Source: Acidimicrobiia bacterium (lineage in GTDB: Bacteria; Actinomycetota; Acidimicrobiia; Spongiisociales; UBA4744). From it: DNA of 40,007 nucleotides. A program made the translations under genes and the position numbers. Below are positions 16,870 to 25,419 of the stretch, in pieces. The stretch is from positions 1-40,007 of the forward strand of contig JAOTUY010000025.1 in the NCBI GenBank assembly GCA_029863625.1, in the 5' to 3' direction. Below the pieces are notes generated by a model. It made no database searches. It saw nothing but the letters and a program-made list of their open reading frames with translations, and was not told the origin of the DNA. Position 1 is the first letter of the stretch, and each line of letters starts with the position of its first letter.

Positions 16870-16936
16870 GTGTTGTCCCTCCACACTCCGGACACACTCC
16901 ACCCGGCCCGGTGCCTACGAGAAGCTGTCATCGATA

Positions 16937-16952
16937 CCACTAGATGTTGTGG
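16937..16952 (-). promoter_or_regulatory. NrdR box 1 upstream of nrdJ
   Basis: CCACTAGATGTTGTGG is an imperfect 16-bp palindrome matching the NrdR consensus acaCwAtATaTwGtgt at most positions. It lies downstream of the nrdJ -10 hexamer and is paired with a second box exactly 16 bases away. NrdR represses ribonucleotide reductase genes when dATP is plentiful. Confidence 0.7.
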
Positions 16953-16968
16953 TCGAGGGGGAAGCGGT

Positions 16969-16984
16969 CCACGACATCTGGTGT
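16969..16984 (-). promoter_or_regulatory. NrdR box 2 upstream of nrdJ
   Basis: CCACGACATCTGGTGT is the second 16-bp NrdR-type palindrome. The box starts are 32 bp apart, about three helix turns, which is the usual spacing for cooperative binding of the NrdR oligomer. The box begins 11 bases below the -10 hexamer, covering the transcription start. Confidence 0.7.
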
Positions 16985-16995
16985 GTAGCCTGGAC

Positions 16996-17025
16996 ACCAT
17001 AATCACTCGGACGTAATTACGTCAA
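16996..17025 (-). promoter_or_regulatory. Sigma70-type promoter of nrdJ
   Basis: Minus strand: -35 TTGACG (17020-17025), 18-base spacer, -10 TATGGT (16996-17001). Transcription should start near 16989, giving a leader of about 120 bases before the ATG, which has a good ribosome binding site. Confidence 0.65.
17010..17023. promoter_or_regulatory. 14-bp perfect palindrome over the nrdJ -35 region
   Basis: GACGTAATTACGTC is a perfect palindrome overlapping the -35 hexamer and spacer of the nrdJ promoter. It does not resemble an NrdR box, so a second regulator is possible. The rest of the 291-base gap (17026-17160) shows only a weak inverted repeat. Confidence 0.4.
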
Positions 17026-17160
17026 TGGTATTCGGTGACCATTTTTCGCGAATTTGTGCGCACCCAGGGAAGTGGGGGAAGTCGACGGTCAGAACTCTAG
17101 GCGTCGAAGGTGAAGCGCGAAAACTGGATAGCGGTTCTTCTTTTTTCGCTCCTGGTGTGT

Positions 17161-18192
17161 CTAAAGCCCCAGCGTCAGATCGGGAAGTGCCAGGTCCTCG
17201 GCCTCGTAGTCGAGACGGTTTGGTGGCAGCTCGTCGGGCAGGTTGGCCAGTTCCCACTCAACGGTGCGCTCCATCGCTTCTGCCGGTTCGACCAATTCTC
17301 GATAGCCCAGCTCTTCTCGAATCCTCGTGGTGTCCACCACCAGATCCTGAGCGAAGTTCAGTTCTTCGTCACGGAGATGCTCGGGCATGTCTTCCGTGGC
17401 CAGCATGACGATTTCGCCTGACCATCCGAAGACTGTTCCGATGGCTTGCACCCACTCGGTCTCCGTCAGTACTGCCGGTTCCGCGACGTTGTACACGCGC
17501 CCGGAAGCATGATCGTCCAGGACGGCCCGGGTGATCGCCCCAGCTGCGTTCTCCACGAAGGTCCGGCTCCACCGCCACTGCGCGCTGCGCTTGTCGAGGA
17601 GAATCCAACGCCGCCCGTCCACCATCCGTCTCAGGTAAGGGAACGGCCGGTGCTGGTAGTCGTCGGGTCCATACACGGCCGGCAGCCGCAGGATCGTTCC
17701 GGGCAGGTCCGGTTCACCGAGGTAGGTCTGCTCGACGGGGATCTTGTCGTAATCGTGCATCCGGCTGTCGGGTGGGAAGAGGCCCCGATATGGATACAGC
17801 TGTTCCCGGAGCGGAGCATCCTCCGTCATGGGTTGGGGGACGGGTGGTTGTTGTGTCCGGTTGCGCAGGATGTCGAAGGCGAGGTACACGTCCTGGCTGG
17901 AGACCGCCACCAGTCGACCGGCCACGCCGTTGAAGGCCAGCATCGTATCCACGGCATCGGCCCGGGCGATGGCAACCATATCGAGGACGACATCGGGCGC
18001 GAATCGCTCGCATTCGCCAACCATGGAGAGGAGTTCCCGGCGGTCGCCGTGCAGATGCTGTACTTGTGGCAAACCGGTCGGCTCGGTGTCGCCCCGATGG
18101 AACACCGCCACCTCGCACCCGGCTTCAACAAGCGCCCGGATTGTGTGGAACCCGATGAACCTCGTTCCCCCGATCACCAACACCCGCGGCAT
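17161..18192 (-). CDS. NAD-dependent epimerase/dehydratase family protein
   Basis: A 343-residue extended short-chain dehydrogenase. The N-terminus has VLVIGGTRFIGFHT, a Rossmann entry typical of the CSP41/isoflavone-reductase-like subgroup of plant and bacterial epimerases. The usual catalytic YxxxK is not obvious: a VSSQDVY segment supplies the Ser and a Tyr, and YDKIPVEQTY lies further on, so activity on a sugar nucleotide is uncertain. The ATG at 18192 starts the Rossmann fold directly and lies 6 bases after TACACT (minus strand, 18199-18204), so the mRNA is probably leaderless. It is divergent from tdh. Confidence 0.75.
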   Translation of the reverse strand: MPRVLVIGGTRFIGFHTIRALVEAGCEVAVFHRGDTEPTGLPQVQHLHGDRRELLSMVGECERFAPDVVLDMVAIARADAVDTMLAFNGVAGRLVAVSSQDVYLAFDILRNRTQQPPVPQPMTEDAPLREQLYPYRGLFPPDSRMHDYDKIPVEQTYLGEPDLPGTILRLPAVYGPDDYQHRPFPYLRRMVDGRRWILLDKRSAQWRWSRTFVENAAGAITRAVLDDHASGRVYNVAEPAVLTETEWVQAIGTVFGWSGEIVMLATEDMPEHLRDEELNFAQDLVVDTTRIREELGYRELVEPAEAMERTVEWELANLPDELPPNRLDYEAEDLALPDLTLGL

Positions 18193-18308
18193 GTCGGAAG
18201 TGTACGGGTTTCCCTTCTCGACGGTTCGGGCCCTGTTGACGAATTGGATCGCCAAACGGGCGGACGTTTGCTCCAGCCTTCTGAAACGCACCGCTAGCCT
18301 GAGTACCG

Positions 18309-19367
18309 ATGCGAGCGATCGTCAAGAAGACGCCTGGTCCGGGGTTGGATATGGTCGACCTGCCCCTGCCGGAAGTGGGCGACGAAGATGTTCTGATCCA
18401 GGTGAAAGCAACCTCGATCTGCGGAACCGATCTCCACATCTACGAGTGGAATCCGTGGGCCCAGGATCATGTGAAGTTGCCCTTGACGGTCGGCCATGAG
18501 CTGTGCGGCGTCGTGGCCGATAAGGGCGCCAATGCCGACGGGCCTGAGGTCGGCCAGTTGGTGTCCGTCGAGTCCCACGTCGTGTGTAACCGGTGCAGCT
18601 TCTGTCGGAGCGGCAAGGGCCACCTCTGTGAAAACACCCAGATCCTCGGTGTTCACCGGGACGGCGCCTATGCCGAGTATGTGGCAGTGCCGGCGATAAA
18701 CGCCTGGGTGGATCCTCCCGAGATGCCGTATTCCATCGCCTCGCTCCAGGAGAACTTCGGTAACGCCGTCCATACCGCATCCGTTCCGCTGGTGGCCGGT
18801 CGGAAGGTCTTGGTTACCGGTTGCGGCCCGGTCGGCGTGATGGCGATCGCGGCCGCCAAGGCGTTGGGGGCGCGCTCGGTGTACGCCACCGACGTCAGCG
18901 ACTACCGCCTCTCCATGGCGTGGACAATGGGAGCGGATCTGACCATCAACCCCATCAAGCAGGACGTCTTTTCGACGGTGATGGATGCGACCGAGGGCGA
19001 GGGTGTCGATGTGCTGTTGGAAATGTCGGGGGCGCCGACCGCCATCGACGAAGGATTCCGGTCTCTCAAAGCCGGCGGGGAGGCTGCTCTACTGGGCCTG
19101 ACCTCGGCCAAGCTCAGCTTCAATCTCGACGACCACATCATCTTCAAAGGGGCAAGCGTCTACGGGATCGTTGGTCGCAAGCTATGGGACACCTGGTACG
19201 AGATGCGCGGCTTGCTCCGCTCCGGTGCCATAGACCTCGCGCCGTTGATAACCCACCGTTTCGCTCTCGACGATTATGAGAAGGCGTTCGATCTGATGGC
19301 GACCGGGGACTGCGGCAAGGTGGTGATGTTCCCCGACCCGGCCGACGCAGACGGCCTCTTGAGCTAG
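18309..19367 (+). CDS. tdh: L-threonine 3-dehydrogenase
   Basis: A 352-residue zinc-dependent medium-chain dehydrogenase oxidising L-threonine to 2-amino-3-ketobutyrate with NAD. Catalytic zinc ligands are Cys38 (SICGTD) and His63-Glu64 (VGHELCG). The structural zinc is held by Cys93, Cys96, Cys99 and Cys107. The NAD fold has [22 protein letters not shown] and the C-terminal half match Tdh rather than general alcohol dehydrogenases. The kbl gene follows after 13 bases, forming the classic threonine-to-glycine pathway. TAGCCT at 18295-18300 is 8 bases before the ATG. Confidence 0.92.
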   Translation: MRAIVKKTPGPGLDMVDLPLPEVGDEDVLIQVKATSICGTDLHIYEWNPWAQDHVKLPLTVGHELCGVVADKGANADGPEVGQLVSVESHVVCNRCSFCRSGKGHLCENTQILGVHRDGAYAEYVAVPAINAWVDPPEMPYSIASLQENFGNAVHTASVPLVAGRKVLVTGCGPVGVMAIAAAKALGARSVYATDVSDYRLSMAWTMGADLTINPIKQDVFSTVMDATEGEGVDVLLEMSGAPTAIDEGFRSLKAGGEAALLGLTSAKLSFNLDDHIIFKGASVYGIVGRKLWDTWYEMRGLLRSGAIDLAPLITHRFALDDYEKAFDLMATGDCGKVVMFPDPADADGLLS

Positions 19368-19380
19368 GAGAGGCAGAGAG

Positions 19381-20571
19381 GTGACCATGGACAAGACCGG
19401 ATTCCTCGGCGAGCAAGTCCAGGACCTGCGAGACGGCGGCCTCTACAACACCATCCGGCATATTGACGGTCCGCAGGGCTCCTGGCTGGTTGTCGACGGC
19501 AAGAAGGTCCTCAACTTCTGCTCGAACAACTACCTCGGTTTGGCCAACCACCCCCGGTTGGTCGAAGCAGCCAAATCGGCCCTCGACCGCTACGGGATCG
19601 GTCCCGGCGCAGTGCGCACGATCGCAGGCACGATGACCCTCCACGATGAGCTCGAAGCCAAGCTGACCGCCTTCAAAGGCGTCGAGGAAGCCATCTCTCT
19701 GCAGTCGGGGTACGTGGCGAACACCGGCGTGATCCCGGCCCTGGTTGACCAGGACGACGTCATCATCACCGACGCGCTCAACCATGCCTCCATCATCGAC
19801 GGGGTGAGGTTGGCGAAAGCCGGCCGGAAGATCTACGCCCACGCCGACGTCTTCGACCTGCGGGTGAAGCTGGCTGAGGCGCGGGCGGAGGGTGCCCGGA
19901 ACATTCTCGTCATCACCGACGGAGTCTTCTCGATGGACGGCGATATCGCCCCGCTGGACCACATCGCCGATGCGGCCGGTGAATTCGAGGCGATGGTCAT
20001 GGTCGACGACGCTCACGGAGAGGGAGTGCTCGGCAGGGGTGGGCGGGGAATCGTGGATCACTTCGGGCTGCATGGAAGGGTCGAGGTCGAAGTCGGCACG
20101 ATGTCGAAGGCGTTCGGGGTCGTTGGCGGGTACGTCGCCGGTCCCCAAGCTCTCATCGATTGGCTGCGGCAACGGGCTCGACCCTTCCTGTTCTCATCTG
20201 CGGTGACCCCACCCGACGCAGCAGCTTGCATCGCGTCGGTTGAGATTCTGGAGGAATCCTCTGAGCTGGTTGACCGGTTGTGGGCCAACTCCCGCCTCTT
20301 CAAGGCAATGATGAGTTCCGTCGGGTTCGACATTGGCCACAGCGAAACGCCCATCACCCCGGTGATGCTGGGTGACGAAAAGGTCGCTCAGGAGTTCTCA
20401 CGGCGACTGTTCGATGAAGAAGCCGTCTTTGCCCAGGCAATTGCCTACCCGACCGTGCAACTCGGCATCCCCCGCATCCGAGTGATGATCTCCGCCGCCC
20501 ACACCGAAGACGATCTAGCCTACGGAGCCGCCGCCTTCACCAAGGTCGGGAAGGACCTGGGCGTCATATAG
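19381..20571 (+). CDS. kbl: 2-amino-3-ketobutyrate CoA ligase (glycine C-acetyltransferase)
   Basis: A 396-residue alpha-oxoamine synthase using PLP. It splits 2-amino-3-ketobutyrate with CoA into glycine and acetyl-CoA. Visible marks are the N-terminal [15 protein letters not shown], the [11 protein letters not shown] aspartate motif that holds PLP, and the PLP lysine in [12 protein letters not shown]. The start is GTG 19381 or ATG 19387; the purine-rich stretch TAGGAGAGGCAGAGAGGTG can serve either. It is cotranscribed with tdh. Confidence 0.92.
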   Translation: MTMDKTGFLGEQVQDLRDGGLYNTIRHIDGPQGSWLVVDGKKVLNFCSNNYLGLANHPRLVEAAKSALDRYGIGPGAVRTIAGTMTLHDELEAKLTAFKGVEEAISLQSGYVANTGVIPALVDQDDVIITDALNHASIIDGVRLAKAGRKIYAHADVFDLRVKLAEARAEGARNILVITDGVFSMDGDIAPLDHIADAAGEFEAMVMVDDAHGEGVLGRGGRGIVDHFGLHGRVEVEVGTMSKAFGVVGGYVAGPQALIDWLRQRARPFLFSSAVTPPDAAACIASVEILEESSELVDRLWANSRLFKAMMSSVGFDIGHSETPITPVMLGDEKVAQEFSRRLFDEEAVFAQAIAYPTVQLGIPRIRVMISAAHTEDDLAYGAAAFTKVGKDLGVI

Positions 20572-20582
20572 GTTCGTTTTTG

Positions 20583-20603
20583 TAGCTCGCAGCTCGTAGC
20601 TAC
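20583..20603 (+). repeat. Heptamer repeat upstream of the hydrolase gene
   Basis: Three tandem 7-mers, TAGCTCG, CAGCTCG and TAGCTAC, end 11 bases before the -10-like TATTGT (20615-20620). A near-identical array lies at 34002-34022, also just before a -10 element; the shared exact core is GTAGCTCGCAGCTC. Confidence 0.6.
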
Positions 20604-20628
20604 CCGGCTACTGATATTGTTGCCTGCC

Positions 20629-21522
20629 ATGACGCTGCCCGCCCCGCCGCTGCCAACCTGGCTCGAGAGAATGGTTCCGTTTCGCCGCTATGTCGTTCAG
20701 GCGGGAGACAACCACCATCACGTAATGGAGATCGGGGAGGGTCCCCCCGTGTTGTGTGTGCACGGCAACCCCAGTTGGGGTTTTCTCTATCGCAGGGTGG
20801 CAATGGCACTGACCGGCCAATCGGTACGGGTGATCATGCCCGACCTGGTTGGTCTGGGGTTCTCCAACAGGCCTGCGGAGACGGCCGCTCACACCCTGGA
20901 CCATCACATCACCTGGTTCGGGCAGTTGGTCGATGAACTCGATCTCGATGATGTGGTTCTCGTGGTGCAGGATTGGGGTGGAGCTATCGGGGTTGGGGCG
21001 ATGGCAGATCGCCCCGAGCGACTGGCCGGTCTTGTGGTTCTGAACACCGTCCTGAGCGAGCCCAAGTCCGACTTCAAGGCCACGACCTTTCACCGATTCG
21101 GGAGGCTGCCGGTCGTCAGCGACCTTGCCTACCGGCTGTTGGGGTTTCCGCAGATGGCGCTTGGCTTCGCCCAGGGGGACCGATCCAGCATCAGGGGGGC
21201 CGTCGCTCGCGCCTACCGCTATCCGCTTCGCGATCGGCGTCGCAACCAGGCACCTCTGGCGTTGACTCGTATGGTCCCGGATTCCCTGGACCACCCTTCC
21301 ATCCCGGCCCTCCGGCGGGTGGGAGAGTTCATTCGTGGCTACCAAGGTCCGGCGAAGATCGTCTGGGGGGACCGTGACCCGGTCCTCGGTACGGCGCGCA
21401 ACCACATCGCCCGGATGCTGCCCCAGGCCGAGGTCACCCGCACCGAGGGTGGCCATTTCCTCCAAGAGGAGGTCCCCAAGGAGATCGCCACCGCGATTCT
21501 TCGCGTGGCCGGCGCGGGGTGA
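20629..21522 (+). CDS. Haloalkane-dehalogenase-like alpha/beta hydrolase
   Basis: A 297-residue hydrolase with the haloalkane dehalogenase layout. The oxyanion motif is CVHGNPSWGF with Asn47, the nucleophile is Asp115 in VVQDWGG with the halide-binding Trp116, and the C-terminal histidine is in GGHFLQEEVP. An aspartate nucleophile followed by Trp separates this group from serine esterases. Many proteins with this pattern are dehalogenases, but the natural substrate cannot be inferred. The ATG at 20629 is preferred over TTG 20617 because TATTGT lies 8 bases before it (leaderless type). Confidence 0.8.
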   Translation: MTLPAPPLPTWLERMVPFRRYVVQAGDNHHHVMEIGEGPPVLCVHGNPSWGFLYRRVAMALTGQSVRVIMPDLVGLGFSNRPAETAAHTLDHHITWFGQLVDELDLDDVVLVVQDWGGAIGVGAMADRPERLAGLVVLNTVLSEPKSDFKATTFHRFGRLPVVSDLAYRLLGFPQMALGFAQGDRSSIRGAVARAYRYPLRDRRRNQAPLALTRMVPDSLDHPSIPALRRVGEFIRGYQGPAKIVWGDRDPVLGTARNHIARMLPQAEVTRTEGGHFLQEEVPKEIATAILRVAGAG

Positions 21523-21550
21523 GCGTGGGTGATTCCTTCCGCCACAGGTT

Positions 21551-21982
21551 TCAAGGTCGTTCTGAGAACTCCAGGACTGTCGCCAATCGGTTGCTTCCAC
21601 CGTATGGGGTGAGGTCGGCCAGATCGACCGTCATCAGGTGGCGCATTCCTTGCTCCAGCTGATCCTCGTCCTCGAGGTTGACGCTGAGGAGGAGATCATC
21701 GGCGCGGAGCTGAGCAACGATCTCTTGCGACGCGGCGGACCATTCGATGACCCGGTCTCGAGTCTCTGCGAGGACTGAGAAGACGGGACCAGCGCAGACC
21801 TCACAGGCTGCACCGGGAGGGCAGAAGCCGCAATCGTCCAGGAGTACGAGGTACCCGGCTACCTCATACGTGCCGGCTGGAGTCGCCGCATCGTTGAGTT
21901 CGGAGATCGTTTTGACGGAGGCATCGGACGATGAGCAACCGCTGAGCACGAAGATCAATACGGCGACAAGTGCCTTCTTCAT
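21551..21982 (-). CDS. Small cysteine-containing lipoprotein
   Basis: A 143-residue exported protein. The signal peptide ends in lipobox LSGC with Cys16. The mature part has DDCGFCPPGAACEVCAGP, four closely spaced cysteines that could form two disulfides or bind metal, followed by an alpha/beta region ending in LEFSERP. I do not recognise the family. The ATG at 21982 is preceded by GGAG. Between it and asnA (21983-22133) is GC-rich sequence with no gene. Confidence 0.6.
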   Translation of the reverse strand: MKKALVAVLIFVLSGCSSSDASVKTISELNDAATPAGTYEVAGYLVLLDDCGFCPPGAACEVCAGPVFSVLAETRDRVIEWSAASQEIVAQLRADDLLLSVNLEDEDQLEQGMRHLMTVDLADLTPYGGSNRLATVLEFSERP

Positions 21983-22133
21983 ATGGCTCCGACGTGGGGA
22001 GGTGCTGCCGGGGTTCCCACCCTCTCCGCTCGCTTCGCTCGCGCCTCTCCCGCCGCGTGCTCCCCGGCCCCCTCCGTCTGAAACCGTCGCACACAAACCG
22101 CGACAGATCGCCGCCGGCGGAAAGGCAAGAATG

Positions 22134-23264
22134 CTACTCGAGGACGAAGATGTTCCGTTCGGCACAGAGATCTTTGAGGATCTGCGGCCATACCGTGACG
22201 CTCACCTCGCCGAGGTGGGCTTTCTTCAGCAGCGACATGTACGTCCGAGACTGGCCGATGCCACCCCCGATCGAGAGCGGGATCTCGTCGTTCATGATCG
22301 CCAGGTGGTACGGCAATCTCAGGAAATCCAGCTGACCGGTGATCTTGAGTTGTTTGACGAGTGTCTGTTTGGTGACCCGGATCCCCATCGAGGTCAGCTC
22401 GTGACGACGTTTCGTAACCGGGTTCCATACCAGGATGTCGCCGTTGAGACCGTGCATCGGGCGCCCATCTGAAGAGACGGTCGGCGTGATCCAGTCGTCG
22501 TAATCGGCGGCTCGCATTTCGTGGGGGTAGCCGTCCTCGAGTGTCCATCCGATTCCGTAGATGAAAACACCGGGGAATTTCTGCAACACCTCGGTTTCGC
22601 GCTGCTTGCGCGGCAACTCCGGGTACATCCCCAGGATGTCCTCGGCATGGAGGAACGTGAGCTCGTCGGGGAGATCCGGATACCGGTCGGTGCGAAGCGC
22701 CGGGAAAAGCTCCATAACGTGTTGTTCGGCGCCCTTGATGACGTTCCAGATCTTCTTCACTGTGCTGGTGAGATAGTCGAGGTTACGCTGGTCGGCTGTG
22801 ATCGCCTTCTCCCAGTCCCACTGGTCGACGTAGGCGCTGTGGTCGTGGTCGAGGAAGTAGTCCTTTCGGACCGCCTTCATATCGGTGAGCAGGCCTTGAC
22901 CCGGTTCTATCCCGAACTGCTTGAGGGCAACTCGCTTCCACTTGGTTGCGGCCTGGACGATCTGAGCATCAACCGGATGCTGGTCGTGATCGTTGGGAAT
23001 GTGGAAACCTATCGGGGTTCGCGAGCCGTCCCGATCGAGGTCGTCGTTCACGCCACTGCCTACATCAACGATGAGCGGCACCTGCACCATCATCAGATCG
23101 AGCTCTTTGGCAAGGTTCTCTTCGATGTACCTTTTGGCGGCGAACAGAGCCTCCATGGTTTCCCTGGGCGTCTGGAGCGACAGATAGTCGTTCGGCAGGA
23201 CCTTGGCGAGGTCGTCGTAGTTGCCGATTCCGGGTCCGGCCAGGTCGGCTTTCTTGTCGGACAT
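22134..23264 (-). CDS. asnA: Aspartate-ammonia ligase (asparagine synthetase A)
   Basis: A 376-residue class II aminoacyl-tRNA-synthetase-like enzyme that makes asparagine from aspartate, ammonia and ATP. Characteristic segments are VDVGSGVNDDLDRDGSR near the N-terminus, KWKRVALKQFG, the DHSAYVDQWDWEK block, and the closing SIGGGIGQSR(TYM). It is somewhat longer than the E. coli enzyme (330 residues), mainly in the middle. The ATG at 23264 is chosen because GGAGGCACC precedes it; the longer frame to 23627 would overlap the divergent NfeD-like gene. An asparaginase is encoded 5 kb away on the other strand. Confidence 0.92.
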   Translation of the reverse strand: MSDKKADLAGPGIGNYDDLAKVLPNDYLSLQTPRETMEALFAAKRYIEENLAKELDLMMVQVPLIVDVGSGVNDDLDRDGSRTPIGFHIPNDHDQHPVDAQIVQAATKWKRVALKQFGIEPGQGLLTDMKAVRKDYFLDHDHSAYVDQWDWEKAITADQRNLDYLTSTVKKIWNVIKGAEQHVMELFPALRTDRYPDLPDELTFLHAEDILGMYPELPRKQRETEVLQKFPGVFIYGIGWTLEDGYPHEMRAADYDDWITPTVSSDGRPMHGLNGDILVWNPVTKRRHELTSMGIRVTKQTLVKQLKITGQLDFLRLPYHLAIMNDEIPLSIGGGIGQSRTYMSLLKKAHLGEVSVTVWPQILKDLCAERNIFVLE

Positions 23265-23440
23265 GGTGCCTCCGATCATCTGCCGGACACGCCAAAGCGT
23301 GTGCTCGATCCTCTTTGTCGAAGATACCGCCCAGGACGCCTCTGCCTGGAGGGCCGTATGACCCATTGATGGCGGCGTACTGCCCTGCCGGGGTGGATAT
23401 TCGGCCGGGTTGATGCCGGGCGGCGAGTAGGTTTGACGAC

Positions 23441-24025
23441 ATGACCGGTGTATACGCATTCGCTGCCATAGTCGGCTGGCCATTCCTGCTCTTCTTCGTC
23501 TTCTTCGGAGGAGAGGGTGGAGACGTCGACGCCGACTTCGATGTGGACATCGACGTCGACGCAGATCTCGAGGCGTCTGGCGGTATGGGCGGAGGTATTG
23601 CCGCGGCGGTGCTGTCCCTGCTGTCATTCCGTTCGATCGTGTTCTTTCTGGCGTTCTTCGGTGCGACGGGTTTGATCCTGACTGCCCTTTCGACGGGATC
23701 CGCGGTTGCTCTGGTCGTGGCCATCGCCCTCGGACTCTTCGCGGCCGGCCTCAACAACCGGGTGTTCCGCTACCTGAAGAGCACATCGGTTGGCACCGAT
23801 GTGAGTGACCGGGTCTTGAGTGGCGCGGTAGGCCGGGTAACCGTTCCGATTTCCGTCACTTCGAAAGGTCGGATTACCTGCGAGGTCGAAGGTCAGACCA
23901 TCAATCTGACCGCGGTCCCGTTCGACGCCAACGAAGACGGCGAATTCGCAGTCGGTGAATCGGTTGTGGTCGTAGAGGTCAACCAGGGCACCGCCCGGGT
24001 GTCATCGTTTCGAGAGCTTTCCTAG
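23441..24025 (+). CDS. NfeD-like membrane protein partnered with flotillin
   Basis: A 194-residue protein with a first membrane segment (about 3-24), an acidic loop of alternating Asp and Val (28-46), two or three more membrane segments (about 52-105), and a C-terminal OB-like barrel (about 125-190) with GAVGRVTVPI and GESVVVVEV. This is the layout of the NfeD/YuaF/YqiJ family, which lies beside flotillin genes in many bacteria. The flotillin gene starts 13 bases downstream. TAGGTT at 23428-23433 lies 7 bases before the ATG, indicating a leaderless start. Confidence 0.75.
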   Translation: MTGVYAFAAIVGWPFLLFFVFFGGEGGDVDADFDVDIDVDADLEASGGMGGGIAAAVLSLLSFRSIVFFLAFFGATGLILTALSTGSAVALVVAIALGLFAAGLNNRVFRYLKSTSVGTDVSDRVLSGAVGRVTVPISVTSKGRITCEVEGQTINLTAVPFDANEDGEFAVGESVVVVEVNQGTARVSSFRELS

Positions 24026-24038
24026 AGAGGTTTGAAAT

Positions 24039-25325
24039 ATGGACGTAGTCATCACCGTGGCCGTGATAGTTGTTCTAGCGATTGCGCTGGTGCTCATCAG
24101 TGTCCGATCGTTCATCGTGATCTGCCCACCCAACCTGGTTGCGGTTATCTCCGGGCGCTCGAAAGAAGGGGAATCCGGATATCGCGTTTTGCGGGGGGGA
24201 CGGACCCTCCGGATCCCTCTGCTGGAGAAGGTCGATTGGATGGAGCTCAACACCATCGCGATTGACGTATCGGTACAGAACGCCTATTCAAAGGGCGCCA
24301 TCCCGCTTTCGGTCCAGGCAGTCGGGAATATCAAGATCTCCAGTCGTGAAGGCGTCCTCGACAATGCCATCGAGCGGTTTTTGGGCCGCCCAACCGAGTA
24401 CGTGCAGAAGATCGCCAAAGAAACTCTCGAGGCCAACCTGCGCGGCGTACTGGCCACCCTCACCCCGGAGGAAGTCAACGAGGACCGTCTCAAGTTCGCC
24501 CAAACGCTCATCGACGAAGCCGACGACGACATGCGGACCCTCGGGCTCGACCTGGACGTTCTGAAGATCCAGAACGTCACCGACGAGGTGGACTACCTCG
24601 ACTCGGTGGGGCGTAGGCGAACAGCGCAGGTCATCATGGAGGCACGCGTAGCTGAGGCCGAACGCCAGACGGAGGCAGAAGAAGCCGAGGCCGGGGCCCG
24701 CCGTCGGGCGGAGATCGCCCAGATCAACGCCAACCTCGACATCGTTGAGAAGACCAACGCCCTGCGGGTCAGGCAAGCCGAACTCGACGCACTGGGGATC
24801 GCCAAGGAGCGGGAGGCGGAGGTAGCCGGTGAGAAGGCCAAGGCCGTTGCCGAGCAATCCCTCGAAAAGGAACGGATCGAGTTGCAGAAGCGCCGCCTGG
24901 AAGCCGACGTGATTACCCCGGCCAGAGCCGAGAAAGAAGCCAAAGAACTACGGGCCAAGGGCGAGGCCGCCAAGATCATCGAGGACGGCGCCGCTCAAAT
25001 CGAGGTGTTCCGGCGTTTGATTGAGCAGTACCAGGCGGCCGGTGATGATGCCCAGAACATCTTTGTGTTGAACATGCTGCCCGATCTCCTGGGTCAGATC
25101 GTCGAAACCGTCAAGGGTGTCGCTATCGACAAGGTGACCGTCATCGACTCCGGGAACGGATCCCACGGTATTGCTGACGTTATGAGCCAACTTCCGGCGG
25201 CCGTGATCAAGCTGACCGAACAGATCGAGAACGCCACGGGAATCAACATCTTGAGTGGCCTGGCCGCCAAGCAACCGGCGGCCACCGTCGTCGTTGAAGC
25301 CGAAGAGCCAGTTTCAGCGCCATAG
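24039..25325 (+). CDS. Flotillin/SPFH-domain protein
   Basis: A 428-residue flotillin. One hydrophobic N-terminal segment (5-30) is followed by an SPFH domain (about 32-210, with a PPNLVAVISGR strand and QNAYSKGAIPLSVQAV) and a long coiled coil rich in Glu, Ala, Lys and Arg (about 195-320). The C-terminal segment is mildly hydrophobic. Flotillins scaffold membrane microdomains and affect fluidity and secretion. The ribosome binding site is GAGAGG 9 bases before ATG 24039. With the NfeD-like gene it forms a two-gene unit. Confidence 0.9.
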   Translation: MDVVITVAVIVVLAIALVLISVRSFIVICPPNLVAVISGRSKEGESGYRVLRGGRTLRIPLLEKVDWMELNTIAIDVSVQNAYSKGAIPLSVQAVGNIKISSREGVLDNAIERFLGRPTEYVQKIAKETLEANLRGVLATLTPEEVNEDRLKFAQTLIDEADDDMRTLGLDLDVLKIQNVTDEVDYLDSVGRRRTAQVIMEARVAEAERQTEAEEAEAGARRRAEIAQINANLDIVEKTNALRVRQAELDALGIAKEREAEVAGEKAKAVAEQSLEKERIELQKRRLEADVITPARAEKEAKELRAKGEAAKIIEDGAAQIEVFRRLIEQYQAAGDDAQNIFVLNMLPDLLGQIVETVKGVAIDKVTVIDSGNGSHGIADVMSQLPAAVIKLTEQIENATGINILSGLAAKQPAATVVVEAEEPVSAP

Positions 25326-25419
25326 CAAAGGTTCAGGTTTCCGGTGTCGAGCTTCAAGTTCCTGTCGTGGAACTGGAACAGGGAACGTGCGGCCTACGCA
25401 GCCGTTAACCTCTGTGTCC

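Noticed and set aside
17117..17149. GCGAAAA/TTTTCGC inverted repeat after the epimerase gene as a terminator
   Set aside because: The stem is only 7 bp with a 19-base loop and no U-tract on the minus strand.
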